Shown in pieces: positions 1 to 7,657 of a DNA stretch of 27,819 nucleotides (the stretch's first letter is position 1; the number at the start of each line of letters is the position of its first letter). The position numbers and the translations under genes are program-made. The notes under the pieces are model-generated. The model worked only from the letters and a program-made list of their open reading frames with translations. It had not been told where the DNA came from and did no database searches. This DNA is from an uncultured Porphyromonadaceae bacterium (GTDB lineage Bacteria > Bacteroidota > Bacteroidia > Bacteroidales > Muribaculaceae): NCBI GenBank assembly GCA_937989585.1, contig CALKRW010000027.1:1-27819 (forward strand), written 5' to 3'.

Positions 1-13
1 TACTTCATAAAAA

Positions 14-49
14 GCACCCCAAAAGTTTTTTGTCTAACTTTTGGGGTGC
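14..49 (-). terminator. Rho-independent terminator of the BspA-like operon, IS-end-like
   Basis: A perfect 14-base inverted repeat (GCACCCCAAAAGTT at 14-27, its complement at 36-49) encloses an 8-base loop. Read on the minus strand it lies about 50 bases after the stop of the gene ending at 96 and is followed by five T, so it has the form of an intrinsic terminator. The outer arm continues on the minus strand as TGAACTGCACCCC...TTAGACA (about 30-54), which resembles the terminal repeats of IS3-family (IS150-group) elements, so it may be a domesticated insertion-sequence end. No transposase is visible inside the window. Confidence 0.65.
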
Positions 50-95
50 AGTTCAAAGCGACATAGCCTCCCGAGAGTATTTGTGTGTGTTATTT

Positions 96-1895
96 TCAGA
101 AACGAATCTTTCGTCCGTTGACTATGTAGACACCAGGAGCAAGGACGGGCATTGCTGAACGTTTTCCCCGGTAGACCAACACTCCGTCGAGACGATAGAC
201 GGTCACAGCGTCTTCGGGCAAATCAGCCGAGATATCATCTATTCCGGAAAGGTCGGGTGACTCGACGATATTGGCAAACAATTCCCAGACAGGGGCAGAA
301 CGGTAAATCTGCGCATAGCCTTCCGGAACTTTCAGGGTTGCCTTGCGATAGACTTTGTTTGAAAACGCATTCATCGGCAGTAGCGGCGGCTCTGGGGCAC
401 ATGAGGAAACTTCGGCAAAGTCGGGAATACTGTCGAAAGCGTGTTCACCGATTGTCTTAAGGGCTGCGGGCAATAATATCGACTTCAGTTCCCGACAGCC
501 GTAGAATGCCTCGTCACCGATGGAACTCAGAAAGTGCGGAAGGGTGACCTCTTTCAGGGCCGTACAGCCGATAAAGGTTGCAGGCTCTATCTTACGGACA
601 GTTTCCCATTTCGAGCCGAATTTGACTGATTCCAGCGAAGTACAGCGCTCGAAAGCCCGGGAGCCTACTGCCACTACAGTCTCCGGAATTTCGATTGACT
701 TCAGTCTGGAAAGTTCGAAAGCCTTTTCGGGTATGACTTTCAGTGAGGCGGGGATGTTTATCGAAGACACACCCAGCCCCCAGAAACACTTCGGCCCTAT
801 GGACTGAAGGCTTTCGGGAAGTTGCAATGTCCAAAGGGCAGTGCAACGGCCAAGACCACTTTCGCCAATGGAGACAAGACCTTCGGGCAAGTTGAGCGTG
901 GACATATTCCAGTTGGGATCGAAGGCATTTTCCTCGATGGTCGTAAGGGTGGATGGCAGGGTGACGGACTTCACGTTCAGTCCGCTGAAAGCAAACGCCG
1001 CGATAGTCGTCACGCCTTCGGGCACGGTAAGAAAGCGGTCGATGTCAAACGCCTGGTAGACAGTCTTGCGGTCGGCGCTCATCAGCAGGCCGTTACTGTA
1101 ACGGTACCGGCTTCCGGCGGCAGGCGACATTGCTGACAAATCACTGCATCCGCGGAAGGCACAGTTTCCAATCTCCTGCAGCGACGCCGGGAGGGAAATA
1201 CTAGTAATACCGGAATACTGGAAGGCAAACTCACCAATCTTAACGAGTCCCTCGGGAAGATATACGGGGTTCTTCAGTTTCTTACAATCCTGAAAAGCCT
1301 CGCCGAAAATATATTTGAGCCGGCTGTCAGAGTCAAAATCCACCCGTAGCAGGTCGGTCTGCTCGAATGCGGCATATCCAATGGATTCGACCGATGCAGG
1401 TATTCTCACGTAACGTATTCCGCTTTTCATAAAAGCGAACGCCGGGACACGAGTTATTCCATTGCCTAAGGCAAGGTCAACAAGCGAAGTCAATCCATAA
1501 AAAGGCTCATGATTGGCCGGAGCAGTGAAATCACGTGATACCGTGAGACCCCTGAGGTCAACCGAGGCCATGGCGTATTCGGCGAAACGAAGGGTCCCTT
1601 CGCCGGGTTCAATAATCATATAACTGATTGTCCGTCCCCTGAATGCTCCCTCACCTATTTCCACCACCGAATAAACTCCTGCTCCCGAAGGATCCGTGAC
1701 AGTCGCAGGGATGGTGAGAATATTAGTAATCGCGATTCCTTCCGGCTCGGTCGGGGATTTAACCCTTACAGTATGATCGGTCTCGGAAATAACCTCATAA
1801 TTGAGATTCTTCACCGTAAACGTGCGGCTCCATGCCGCCGTAAACGGAAGCATGGAGCACGCGAGTGCGATGGAGAGACAACGGTTCAGTCTCAT
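96..1895 (-). CDS. BspA-like leucine-rich repeat surface protein (599 aa)
   Basis: This is a secreted or surface protein built of LRR_5 (BspA/Treponema-type) repeats. A signal peptide covers about residues 1-23 (Arg near the N-terminus, hydrophobic core, AAWS before the likely cut). From about residue 75 to 500 there are repeated units of the form 'L.IP..V..IG..AF..C..L..V.LP'. The tail, about 560-599, has the pattern 'VYRLDGVLVYRG ... LAPGVYIVNGRKI', like the C-terminal sorting domains of Bacteroidetes secreted proteins. Members of the family act in adhesion or host and matrix binding, and the ligand cannot be read from sequence. Its ATG overlaps the TGA of the upstream gene (ATGA, 1892-1895), so the two are probably translationally coupled. 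No own promoter was seen. Base composition is more A/T-rich than in the genes after 6500. Confidence 0.88.
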   Translation of the reverse strand: MRLNRCLSIALACSMLPFTAAWSRTFTVKNLNYEVISETDHTVRVKSPTEPEGIAITNILTIPATVTDPSGAGVYSVVEIGEGAFRGRTISYMIIEPGEGTLRFAEYAMASVDLRGLTVSRDFTAPANHEPFYGLTSLVDLALGNGITRVPAFAFMKSGIRYVRIPASVESIGYAAFEQTDLLRVDFDSDSRLKYIFGEAFQDCKKLKNPVYLPEGLVKIGEFAFQYSGITSISLPASLQEIGNCAFRGCSDLSAMSPAAGSRYRYSNGLLMSADRKTVYQAFDIDRFLTVPEGVTTIAAFAFSGLNVKSVTLPSTLTTIEENAFDPNWNMSTLNLPEGLVSIGESGLGRCTALWTLQLPESLQSIGPKCFWGLGVSSINIPASLKVIPEKAFELSRLKSIEIPETVVAVGSRAFERCTSLESVKFGSKWETVRKIEPATFIGCTALKEVTLPHFLSSIGDEAFYGCRELKSILLPAALKTIGEHAFDSIPDFAEVSSCAPEPPLLPMNAFSNKVYRKATLKVPEGYAQIYRSAPVWELFANIVESPDLSGIDDISADLPEDAVTVYRLDGVLVYRGKRSAMPVLAPGVYIVNGRKIRF

Positions 1896-4387
1896 CTTAC
1901 AAGTATTTTGCTGACTTTCTCGCCTGAACGGACTACATATATGCCGGAATTGAGAGAGGACATGCCGGCACGTGTTCCGGAATATATCATGCGTCCCTGA
2001 AGGTCTGTCACGACAACCGAAGCGTCGGATGCGTCAGTCTCAATCTGTGAGGCAGAGAGGGTCTCGTTCTCCTCGACATTGACGAATTTCTGCCATCCCT
2101 CGGCTGCGGAATAATATTGAGCGGCACCCTTGGGGAGAATGAGTTTCGCGTTGGAATATGTGTCGGAAGAGAAGACATTTTCCTGAATTTCAGCAGGGAT
2201 GCGGCCAAGGCAGGTGACAGAACTGAGATTTGCGGAGCCTCCGAAAGCATACTCGCCCATAGATTCGAGCGATTCGGGGAATGTCACTTCCTTAATGGCA
2301 CTGCAATTGTAGAAAGCCCGATTTCCGACTGAAGCCAGAGTGGACGGAAGAATCAAATTTCCCAAATACCCATTATTCCTGAAAATATCAGCAGGGACAG
2401 CGGTACATCCTTCGGCAAACTCGGCAGTCTTCACTTCCAGGCCAGCACGGAACAAACCGGTGCAGTCACCTGCCTCAGGGTAAATCACGACCTTGACCAT
2501 TCCGGAACCATTGAACGGAGAGAAAGGATCGTCGCTGTTCGGATATTTCAGAACCTTGACAGGTCTGGCAAGATAAAGAGTGTATTTGCCATGATAGAAA
2601 GCCCTGTCGTCCGAGGTGCCCATTTCGATTTCAGAATCGCCCGGTTCAAGAACCACAGCCTTCAGGGCCGTGCATCTGTTGGTGAAAAACGGTTCGATGA
2701 GTGTGACCGAAGCCGGAATCACAATAGAGTCCAGTTGCTGACATTTGTTCAGCATGGCATTTGGAAGCGTTTTCATCGTAGAGGGGAATTTCACATACTT
2801 CAGAGGAGCCGAAGCGAAAGCCTGGGGGATGGCCGAGGTTACTGTATAATCGATGCCTTCGCTCGAGACCGTCGCAGGCAATTCGAGCATAGCGGGAATC
2901 GAGGACGCATCATAACCGGTGATGGCGACAGTCTTGTCAGCCATAGACTGTACGGTATAGATTACACCGTCCACAACGAATGGCTCGGGCAACTTATTTG
3001 TTACGATATTGACAAATTTCTTCCAGCCGTCAGCCGCCGAATAAGCCTCAAGAGCATCCTTGGACGACACCTCGAGGACAGCGTCCGCATATGTCTCGTC
3101 AGAGAAGGCATCATCTGCCAGTGAGGGAGGAGTTGTAGCGGCACATCTTACAGAGTCCATCTTATTACCGGCAAAAGCGCCGTTGCCAATGGTTGCAAGA
3201 CGAACCGGGAGGTTGATGACCTTCAGTTTCGGACACTCGGCAAACGCATAGTTGCCAATCGTGGTCAGTCTGTCCGGGAATGTGACTTCCTCGAGCGCGG
3301 GAAGACCAGAGAAAGAATAATCGGATAATTTAATTATTATAGGATCCAGATCTATGCGGGTCAAGCCGGTAGACATTCCGAAAAGACCTTTCGGGCTATA
3401 GAAGCCAGCGCTAAAGACAAGCCGTTTCAGTCCATCGCCGGCAAAAGGTGATTCGGCGGCGGAACCATTCAGGGTAACCTCACGGCCCAGATAGAGGGTA
3501 TAATCGGACATCGAGAAAACCTGATCTGCAGCCGTTCCGAGATTGATTGATCCTCCTTCATTCAGGATGTTGACAACTTTGAGAGAGACACATCCGTCTG
3601 TCAGGTGAGCCCCGACCTGCTTGACATATCCGGGGATAACAATCGAGTCGAGTTCGGTACACTGCGCAAGAGCGCGCTTGCCGATTGACACACATCTGTT
3701 CGGGAATACAACCGACTTGACAGGAGCACCCTCAAGAGCGCCGTCGCCTACGTATTTGACCTTGTAGGGTAAGCCGCTCGGCTTATAAATGTTTTCAGGT
3801 ATCACGAGGTCTTTTGAAAGATTCTTTGCAACATAACCGACCATGGACACGGTATATCGCTCACTCGTGATCTCACTGAAGAGCATACCGTCAACTTCGA
3901 AGGGAGGATCGGGCATAGTCACAATTTTGGCAAATTTAGTCCATCCCCATGCCTCATACGTGTAATGCCCGAGAACACTTGCATATACGGTCAGGGTCGC
4001 CTTTTCATAAGTCTCGGCAGAAAAGGTAGACTCATCAAGTTTGGGAGGCGCCGTAATCTTACATACAACCGATTCCATATCAGAACCGGCAAACGCTCTC
4101 TTGCCGATAGTTCCGACTGTAGTCGGGATAGTAAGGTTTTTAATCTGGGTACATTCGGCCAGGGCATTATCACCGATTTTAGCCACACTATAGGAAACAC
4201 CGTCATTCACAACCGTATCGGGAATAGAAAGTGTTGCCGGAACATCAGCCACGTTACAACCGGTAAGGATGACTGACTTCGATGAGGCAGACTCAACCTT
4301 ATAAGTCAGTCCGTCCGACGTAAAGGTCTGTGCCGATGCCACCGATGCAATCAGTGACATGAATAATGGAAGGTACAGTTTTTTCAT
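1892..4387 (-). CDS. BspA-like leucine-rich repeat surface protein with three modules (831 aa)
   Basis: First gene of a two-gene operon of BspA-like proteins. The start is MKKLYLPLFM with a signal peptide ending at about residue 19-20 (VASA|Q). The mature chain is a set of LRR_5 repeats arranged in three larger modules: about 21-158, 163-465 and 467-785. Each opens with a 'F..DG..Y.V.S....V...G' header and closes with 'TY..A.L......Y....GW.KF.NI'. Modules 2 and 3 also share an inner 'YTLYL.R.V' segment. The C-terminal tail (about 787-831) has 'VTDLQGRMIYSG ... LNSGIYVV ... KIL', a sorting-type ending. Family knowledge points to a surface-exposed adhesin or binding role. The specific partner is unknown. 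Confidence 0.88.
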   Translation of the reverse strand: MKKLYLPLFMSLIASVASAQTFTSDGLTYKVESASSKSVILTGCNVADVPATLSIPDTVVNDGVSYSVAKIGDNALAECTQIKNLTIPTTVGTIGKRAFAGSDMESVVCKITAPPKLDESTFSAETYEKATLTVYASVLGHYTYEAWGWTKFAKIVTMPDPPFEVDGMLFSEITSERYTVSMVGYVAKNLSKDLVIPENIYKPSGLPYKVKYVGDGALEGAPVKSVVFPNRCVSIGKRALAQCTELDSIVIPGYVKQVGAHLTDGCVSLKVVNILNEGGSINLGTAADQVFSMSDYTLYLGREVTLNGSAAESPFAGDGLKRLVFSAGFYSPKGLFGMSTGLTRIDLDPIIIKLSDYSFSGLPALEEVTFPDRLTTIGNYAFAECPKLKVINLPVRLATIGNGAFAGNKMDSVRCAATTPPSLADDAFSDETYADAVLEVSSKDALEAYSAADGWKKFVNIVTNKLPEPFVVDGVIYTVQSMADKTVAITGYDASSIPAMLELPATVSSEGIDYTVTSAIPQAFASAPLKYVKFPSTMKTLPNAMLNKCQQLDSIVIPASVTLIEPFFTNRCTALKAVVLEPGDSEIEMGTSDDRAFYHGKYTLYLARPVKVLKYPNSDDPFSPFNGSGMVKVVIYPEAGDCTGLFRAGLEVKTAEFAEGCTAVPADIFRNNGYLGNLILPSTLASVGNRAFYNCSAIKEVTFPESLESMGEYAFGGSANLSSVTCLGRIPAEIQENVFSSDTYSNAKLILPKGAAQYYSAAEGWQKFVNVEENETLSASQIETDASDASVVVTDLQGRMIYSGTRAGMSSLNSGIYVVRSGEKVSKILVR

Positions 4388-4517
4388 CTGTGCAGGATTA
4401 AATGATTATTTAAAAAGTGTCTTTTTCTATAAATACACAATATCCCCAAATACACTTATGGGGAGGGTAATGGATAAGACAAACACAACAACTTGTAAAT
4501 CTTTGAATTCTATTTGG

Positions 4518-4525
4518 CAAAGGTA
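4518..4525 (-). promoter_or_regulatory. Bacteroidetes -7 box for the BspA-like operon
   Basis: The plus strand reads CAAAGGTA, i.e. TACCTTTG on the minus strand, an exact TANNTTTG element. It implies a transcript starting near 4512 with a leader of about 125 bases before the ATG at 4387. No convincing -33 TTTG is seen at the usual distance, because the upstream DNA is an A/T tract and a run of C. The leader contains a short dyad (TCCCCA at 4443-4448, TGGGGA at 4459-4464). Confidence 0.55.
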
Positions 4526-4682
4526 ATTAATAATTAAAAATTACCCCCCCGATTTGTTAATTTATGTTAATAAAATGGTTTTCTGCGAGTTTTCATACAA
4601 AATCAAGGAAACGGTTAAGGTTCTATCATCGCCCGCCACCACTGATTCATTCACATTTCAGAAAATATCCAGTAAATGCAAT

Positions 4683-4718
4683 AAAATCCCCTGCCGGTTG
4701 TCCGACAGGGGTAATTTT
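4683..4718 (-). terminator. Terminator after the six-helix membrane protein gene
   Basis: The arms CCCCTG (4688-4693) and CAGGGG (4706-4711) are extended inward by CGG/CCG across one mismatch and flanked by A/T-rich arms (AAAAT and ATTTT). On the minus strand the stem is followed by ATTTTATT. It lies about 100 bases beyond the stop at 4820 and could work in both directions. Confidence 0.6.
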
Positions 4719-4819
4719 GCCCCCAAAAACCTGAGAAGGAACCTGGAGCCAGACTTCTTAGGGTTGTGGAAGTATGTGGTATCTGCTAAGGAGAGGAACC
4801 TTTATAAATAGGGGCGGGG

Positions 4820-5704
4820 TTAGAGGATAATGAGGATGATGGAGCAGATAAAGAGGGCTACTATGCTTATCTGATTGAATTTTCTGAAGTATTGTTTGAA
4901 ATTCGGGATACTGGGAGTGTTTTCGTCAACAGATCCGTCAGCGGATATGGATTTAGTATTGCGGACAGAGAGGGTAAGCAAGAAACTTGCTGCCAACAAA
5001 ATAATGCCGATTATGACAAAGATTTTCATTATCGGCAGAGTGTAATGACTGGCCGCGTAATCGCCATATTCAGTCGCAACGCTGTAATTGTAAATGGATA
5101 TACTTGCGGGAAGGTAGAGGATTGTGGCCAATACACCTGTCAAGGTGAACATTGATTTCTTTCCTGAGGGAAGAAGTGAGTTCAATGAATATTTAAGCGA
5201 AGTATATAATCCGGCAACCATGAAAGCAAATGAGAATATAAGAAATACTATATACCTCAGGGTCTCGGATTTAAAGGATTCGATATCTATTTTTTCGGAT
5301 TTGCCTCCCGCATCTGTAGCGGACATAGTCCAGCCATCAGATTCGGCGAAGGATGCAAGCGCAAGACTCGAAATGGCGGTAATGATTATAATTGCGTATA
5401 TGACTGTGAGGATGACTGTAAGTACCCAGAAGCGGGCAGGCACTTTACTGCAACGGGTAATTCTGGCATCTGCCGGGGCCAGGAGGAACCCCGATTGGAG
5501 TGTCAGGTAGAAGATTGTCACGGTAAGGAAGAATAATAAAGCACTGAGCATAAAAGAAATGTGATTTGATGCCTGCTCCGTCCCTGAGTCGGCGTTAGAA
5601 ATAAGGTTGAAATAACAGCGTGGGGCGGTGTTCAGTATCTTACAGGACTTTTTTCCTGTAAAGGATAAGGCAAAGAACACGCTTATGAAACAACATATTG
5701 GCAA
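4820..5704 (-). CDS. Multi-pass membrane protein of unknown function (up to 294 aa)
   Basis: I do not recognise this family. About six hydrophobic segments are visible, counted from 5704: residues 52-72, 93-117, 151-171, 183-203, 223-243 and 275-293, with an additional cysteine-containing hydrophobic stretch at the N-terminus. The longest frame begins at a TTG (5704) that lies in a perfect hairpin and very close to the expected transcription start. The first in-frame ATG is at 5551 and would give 243 residues beginning just before the first strong helix. An ATG at 5696 lies in a different frame (see findings). Composition is A/T-rich relative to the rest of the window. Neighbours give no functional hint. 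Confidence 0.6.
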   Translation of the reverse strand: MPICCFISVFFALSFTGKKSCKILNTAPRCYFNLISNADSGTEQASNHISFMLSALLFFLTVTIFYLTLQSGFLLAPADARITRCSKVPARFWVLTVILTVIYAIIIITAISSLALASFAESDGWTMSATDAGGKSEKIDIESFKSETLRYIVFLIFSFAFMVAGLYTSLKYSLNSLLPSGKKSMFTLTGVLATILYLPASISIYNYSVATEYGDYAASHYTLPIMKIFVIIGIILLAASFLLTLSVRNTKSISADGSVDENTPSIPNFKQYFRKFNQISIVALFICSIILIIL

Positions 5705-5717
5705 ACTCCTTTGCCAA
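5698..5717 (-). repeat. Perfect hairpin at the 5' end of the membrane-protein transcript
   Basis: TTGGCAAA (5698-5705) and TTTGCCAA (5710-5717) form an 8-base perfect inverted repeat with a 4-base loop. On the minus strand the loop reads GGAG, a Shine-Dalgarno-like core. The promoter spacing puts transcription start at or just before this hairpin, so it would be the extreme 5' end of the mRNA. Confidence 0.6.
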
Positions 5718-5720
5718 CGT

Positions 5721-5752
5721 CAAAATTAAACAAAAAAATCTAATCCCGCAAA
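5721..5752 (-). promoter_or_regulatory. Promoter of the membrane-protein gene
   Basis: On the minus strand TTTG (5752-5749), 20 bases and TAATTTTG (5728-5721) match the Bacteroidetes -33/-7 consensus exactly. A small dyad, TGTCA-taa-TGACA (5772-5784), sits just upstream of the -33 element and could be an operator, though five-base arms are weak evidence. Confidence 0.7.
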
Positions 5753-5809
5753 ACCGTGAATAAGTCAGATGTGTCATAATGACAAGTGACTACACAGGGC
5801 TCCGGGATA

Positions 5810-5895
5810 AATGTTCTTTACAGAGAGCATTTTTAATAAAAAGTGCTTTTTACAGAGAGCATTTCTGACGGAAAATGCTCTTTGTAAAGAACATT
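5810..5895. repeat. Direct/inverted repeat cluster with a 24-base inverted repeat
   Basis: The outer arms 5810-5833 and 5872-5895 are complementary over 24 bases with a single G-T mismatch and enclose 38 bases. Inside the spacer a 16-base unit ending in ACAGAGAGCATTT from the left arm (5817-5832) recurs in direct orientation at 5849-5864. A degenerate inverted copy (AAAAAGTGCTTTTT region) lies between them at about 5836-5850. The order of units is therefore forward, inverted (degenerate), forward, inverted. RNA from either strand could fold into one long or two short hairpins. Confidence 0.75.
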
Positions 5896-5946
5896 GTGGG
5901 GTTGGGAATAGAGTAATACGGTGGCGCGAGACGGTATAGAAACAAG

Positions 5947-5973
5947 CAGTGGCCCCCCGGGAAGGGGCCACTG
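5947..5973 (-). terminator. GC-rich hairpin, possible terminator after the small lipoprotein gene
   Basis: CAGTGGCCCC (5947-5956) and GGGGCCACTG (5964-5973) form a 10-base perfect stem with a 7-base loop, 80 bases past the stop at 6054. On the minus strand it is followed by CTTGTTTCTATA, which is only moderately T-rich, so termination there is plausible but not certain. Confidence 0.45.
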
Positions 5974-6053
5974 GGGTATCAGTAGGGATGTTTATCCGAA
6001 AGGATTTGTTCTACGTACGGGTGTCGTCTTATGGGCGTCGTATGGACAGGGTA

Positions 6054-6494
6054 TCAGTATTCGTCGTCGTAGTCGAGGTCGGAATCGGGTTCGGAGGAGT
6101 CTTCGCCGTTCATGATTTTCATTAGTGTCTTGCGACCATTCTTGGAGTTGGCAAATTTTTCACCCTTATTGTTGAATTTTTCGCGAAGTTCGCTCGACAT
6201 GTTGTGCTCGTTTTGGCTCAGAGCAATTATAAGGTCTTTTGTGGCATCGGCGAGGTCGCTGTCGTATTCTTCCTTGAGGATGTTCAGAGCGGAGAACAGG
6301 AGGTCGGTGCCTTTCTTGAGGTTCTTCTCGCTGGGGTCGTTGCTGATTTTGTCGGCGGTTTTCTCGCAGTCCTTGACAAGTTCCTTTGTAACGACTTCAC
6401 CGGCATCGGCATCATCATCGCCGCTGCTCGACTTGCATGAGGATACTGTGAAGACCATGAGCATGGCCATAAGGAGGAAGGTTAATTTTTTCAT
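6054..6494 (-). CDS. Small acidic lipoprotein of unknown function (146 aa)
   Basis: The N-terminus MKKLTFLLMAMLMVFTVSSC has a lysine-rich start, a hydrophobic core and a lipobox ending at Cys20, so the protein is predicted to be lipidated and exported. The mature part is hydrophilic and helical-looking, with an acidic segment after the lipobox (GDDDADAGE) and an acidic tail (DSDLDYDDEY). No family is recognised. It follows the thioredoxin-fold lipoprotein gene by 54 bases on the same strand and may share its transcript. No TANNTTTG box is visible in the gap. Confidence 0.75.
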   Translation of the reverse strand: MKKLTFLLMAMLMVFTVSSCKSSSGDDDADAGEVVTKELVKDCEKTADKISNDPSEKNLKKGTDLLFSALNILKEEYDSDLADATKDLIIALSQNEHNMSSELREKFNNKGEKFANSKNGRKTLMKIMNGEDSSEPDSDLDYDDEY

Positions 6495-6548
6495 TGTGAT
6501 TAAATTTTAAGGTGTTAATAAATTGGGGGGATTTATGATTCTGAGTTG

Positions 6549-7649
6549 TTATTTCAGAGTCTTGCGGAGGGCGGCTTCGGCGGCCTTGAGCGATGGTCCG
6601 CGGTAGACCTGGGCGCCTGTGGAGTCGACGACTATGAAATAGGGAAGGCGTGGGATGCCGAGACGGGCGACTGCGGGTGCGGCTACAGAGCCTGCAGCCC
6701 AGCCGTGGTCGAACCCGGCGGAGTCTAGACGCAGACCGCGACGCCACGAGAGCGTGTCGCCGTCCATCGAGAAGTCGAGTATGCGCAGGCCCTTCGAGCC
6801 TTTCGCGACGGAATCGGTGCGGTCGCTGAGGACAGGCTGCGACTTAGCGGCGAGACGTCCCTTGGCCTTAGCATCGCTGTAGATGCGCTTGAGTGTCGGT
6901 ACAATCGAGTCGGAACGGCCCGAGTTCTGGTCGGAAAACGCTAGCAGGGCAATGGTGCTGCGGCGTGGATTGAAGACTCCGATGGTATCGTTCTCATCGA
7001 GATAGGTGAACGGCACCACGCGCGACTGGGCGGCGTCCCTGCCTACGCGGGCGAGGCTTGCCTCGTAGCCCTCGACAAGGCGTGCGGGACGGCTCTCAGG
7101 GGAAATCGAGGATAGCAGTTTCTCGCCCTCGGCGGGACTGACCGACCAGTCGTAGGCGGTCATCATCAGGAGCGTGGAGACGATGTCCGAGCGGTGAGAG
7201 CCGACATACCTGGCGATGAAGGCGTTGATGCCCTTGCTGTCACGTGAGTCGAGCAGACGGGCGTTATCGTTGAGGACCTTGGCCCAGCGCTGCGAGACCT
7301 CGTTGCCCTCTATCCTGATCTTATTGACTGACTTGGGGTCGAGAGTCACCTTGATCTCGTCGCCGTCGACGGCATAGAAGCGTCCGAGAACACGGTAGTC
7401 GTTGCTGAGCAGTTCGACTATGGTGCCGTCGGCGGACGAACCCTCGAAGGCGAAATTGCCCTTGTCGGTTGGGAAAACCGAGTTCTGCAGTCTGCCTCCG
7501 TCGTAGTAGATGGCGCGCATGTTCATGGTGGCCCCGTCGGAGATACTGCCCTCGACGGAGAAGGCCTTCTTCTTCGAGCATGCGCACAGCATTGGCAGAA
7601 GCAGCAGTGCAAGCAGTAGCGGATGTATTATTCTCGCTTTGGCGGTCAT
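6549..7649 (-). CDS. Lipoprotein with DUF4369-like and thioredoxin-fold domains, no CxxC (366 aa)
   Basis: The start at 7649 gives a classic lipoprotein signal (hydrophobic 8-22, lipobox LCAC with Cys24). The frame is open for another kilobase upstream, but that part is the shadow of the transporter gene. Residues about 30-120 (SVEGSISDGATMNMRAIYYD onward) resemble the DUF4369 domain that precedes TlpA-like thioredoxins in Bacteroidetes. Residues about 212-366 look like the thioredoxin fold, with the 'IPRLPYFIVVDSTG' strand and cis-proline near 336. Where the redox CxxC is expected there is FSDQNSGRS (238-246), with no cysteine, so ordinary thiol-disulfide chemistry is unlikely. It begins 8 bases after the YeiH-type gene and is almost certainly co-transcribed. 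The domain assignment is from pattern memory. Confidence 0.75.
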   Translation of the reverse strand: MTAKARIIHPLLLALLLLPMLCACSKKKAFSVEGSISDGATMNMRAIYYDGGRLQNSVFPTDKGNFAFEGSSADGTIVELLSNDYRVLGRFYAVDGDEIKVTLDPKSVNKIRIEGNEVSQRWAKVLNDNARLLDSRDSKGINAFIARYVGSHRSDIVSTLLMMTAYDWSVSPAEGEKLLSSISPESRPARLVEGYEASLARVGRDAAQSRVVPFTYLDENDTIGVFNPRRSTIALLAFSDQNSGRSDSIVPTLKRIYSDAKAKGRLAAKSQPVLSDRTDSVAKGSKGLRILDFSMDGDTLSWRRGLRLDSAGFDHGWAAGSVAAPAVARLGIPRLPYFIVVDSTGAQVYRGPSLKAAEAALRKTLK

Positions 7650-7657
7650 GGCATGAA

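Larger units (their letters stand above)
4388..4819. other. Intergenic region between membrane-protein gene and BspA operon
   Basis: No gene is supported in these 432 bases. They hold the leader and -7 box of the BspA operon (4388-4525), a run of seven C at 4544-4550, and the terminator hairpin of the upstream gene (4683-4718). An 85-codon open frame on the plus strand (4554-4811) has no recognisable protein features and runs through the terminator. Confidence 0.6.
5705..6053. other. Intergenic region with repeat cluster
   Basis: These 349 bases hold the membrane-protein promoter, the 5772-5784 dyad, the four-copy repeat cluster (5810-5895) and a GC hairpin (5947-5973). No credible gene was found. 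Open frames here (e.g. 5774-5971 minus) are translations of the repeats. Confidence 0.6.

Noticed and set aside
4554..4811. 85-codon plus-strand frame between the membrane protein and the BspA operon
   Set aside because: No signal, motif or promoter; it reads through the terminator hairpin at 4683-4718.
5810..5895. CRISPR-like reading of the repeat cluster
   Set aside because: Units alternate in orientation, have unequal spacers and number only four; no cas gene is nearby.
5774..5971. 65-codon minus-strand frame
   Set aside because: Its sequence is the translation of the repeat cluster and the GC hairpin, not a protein gene.
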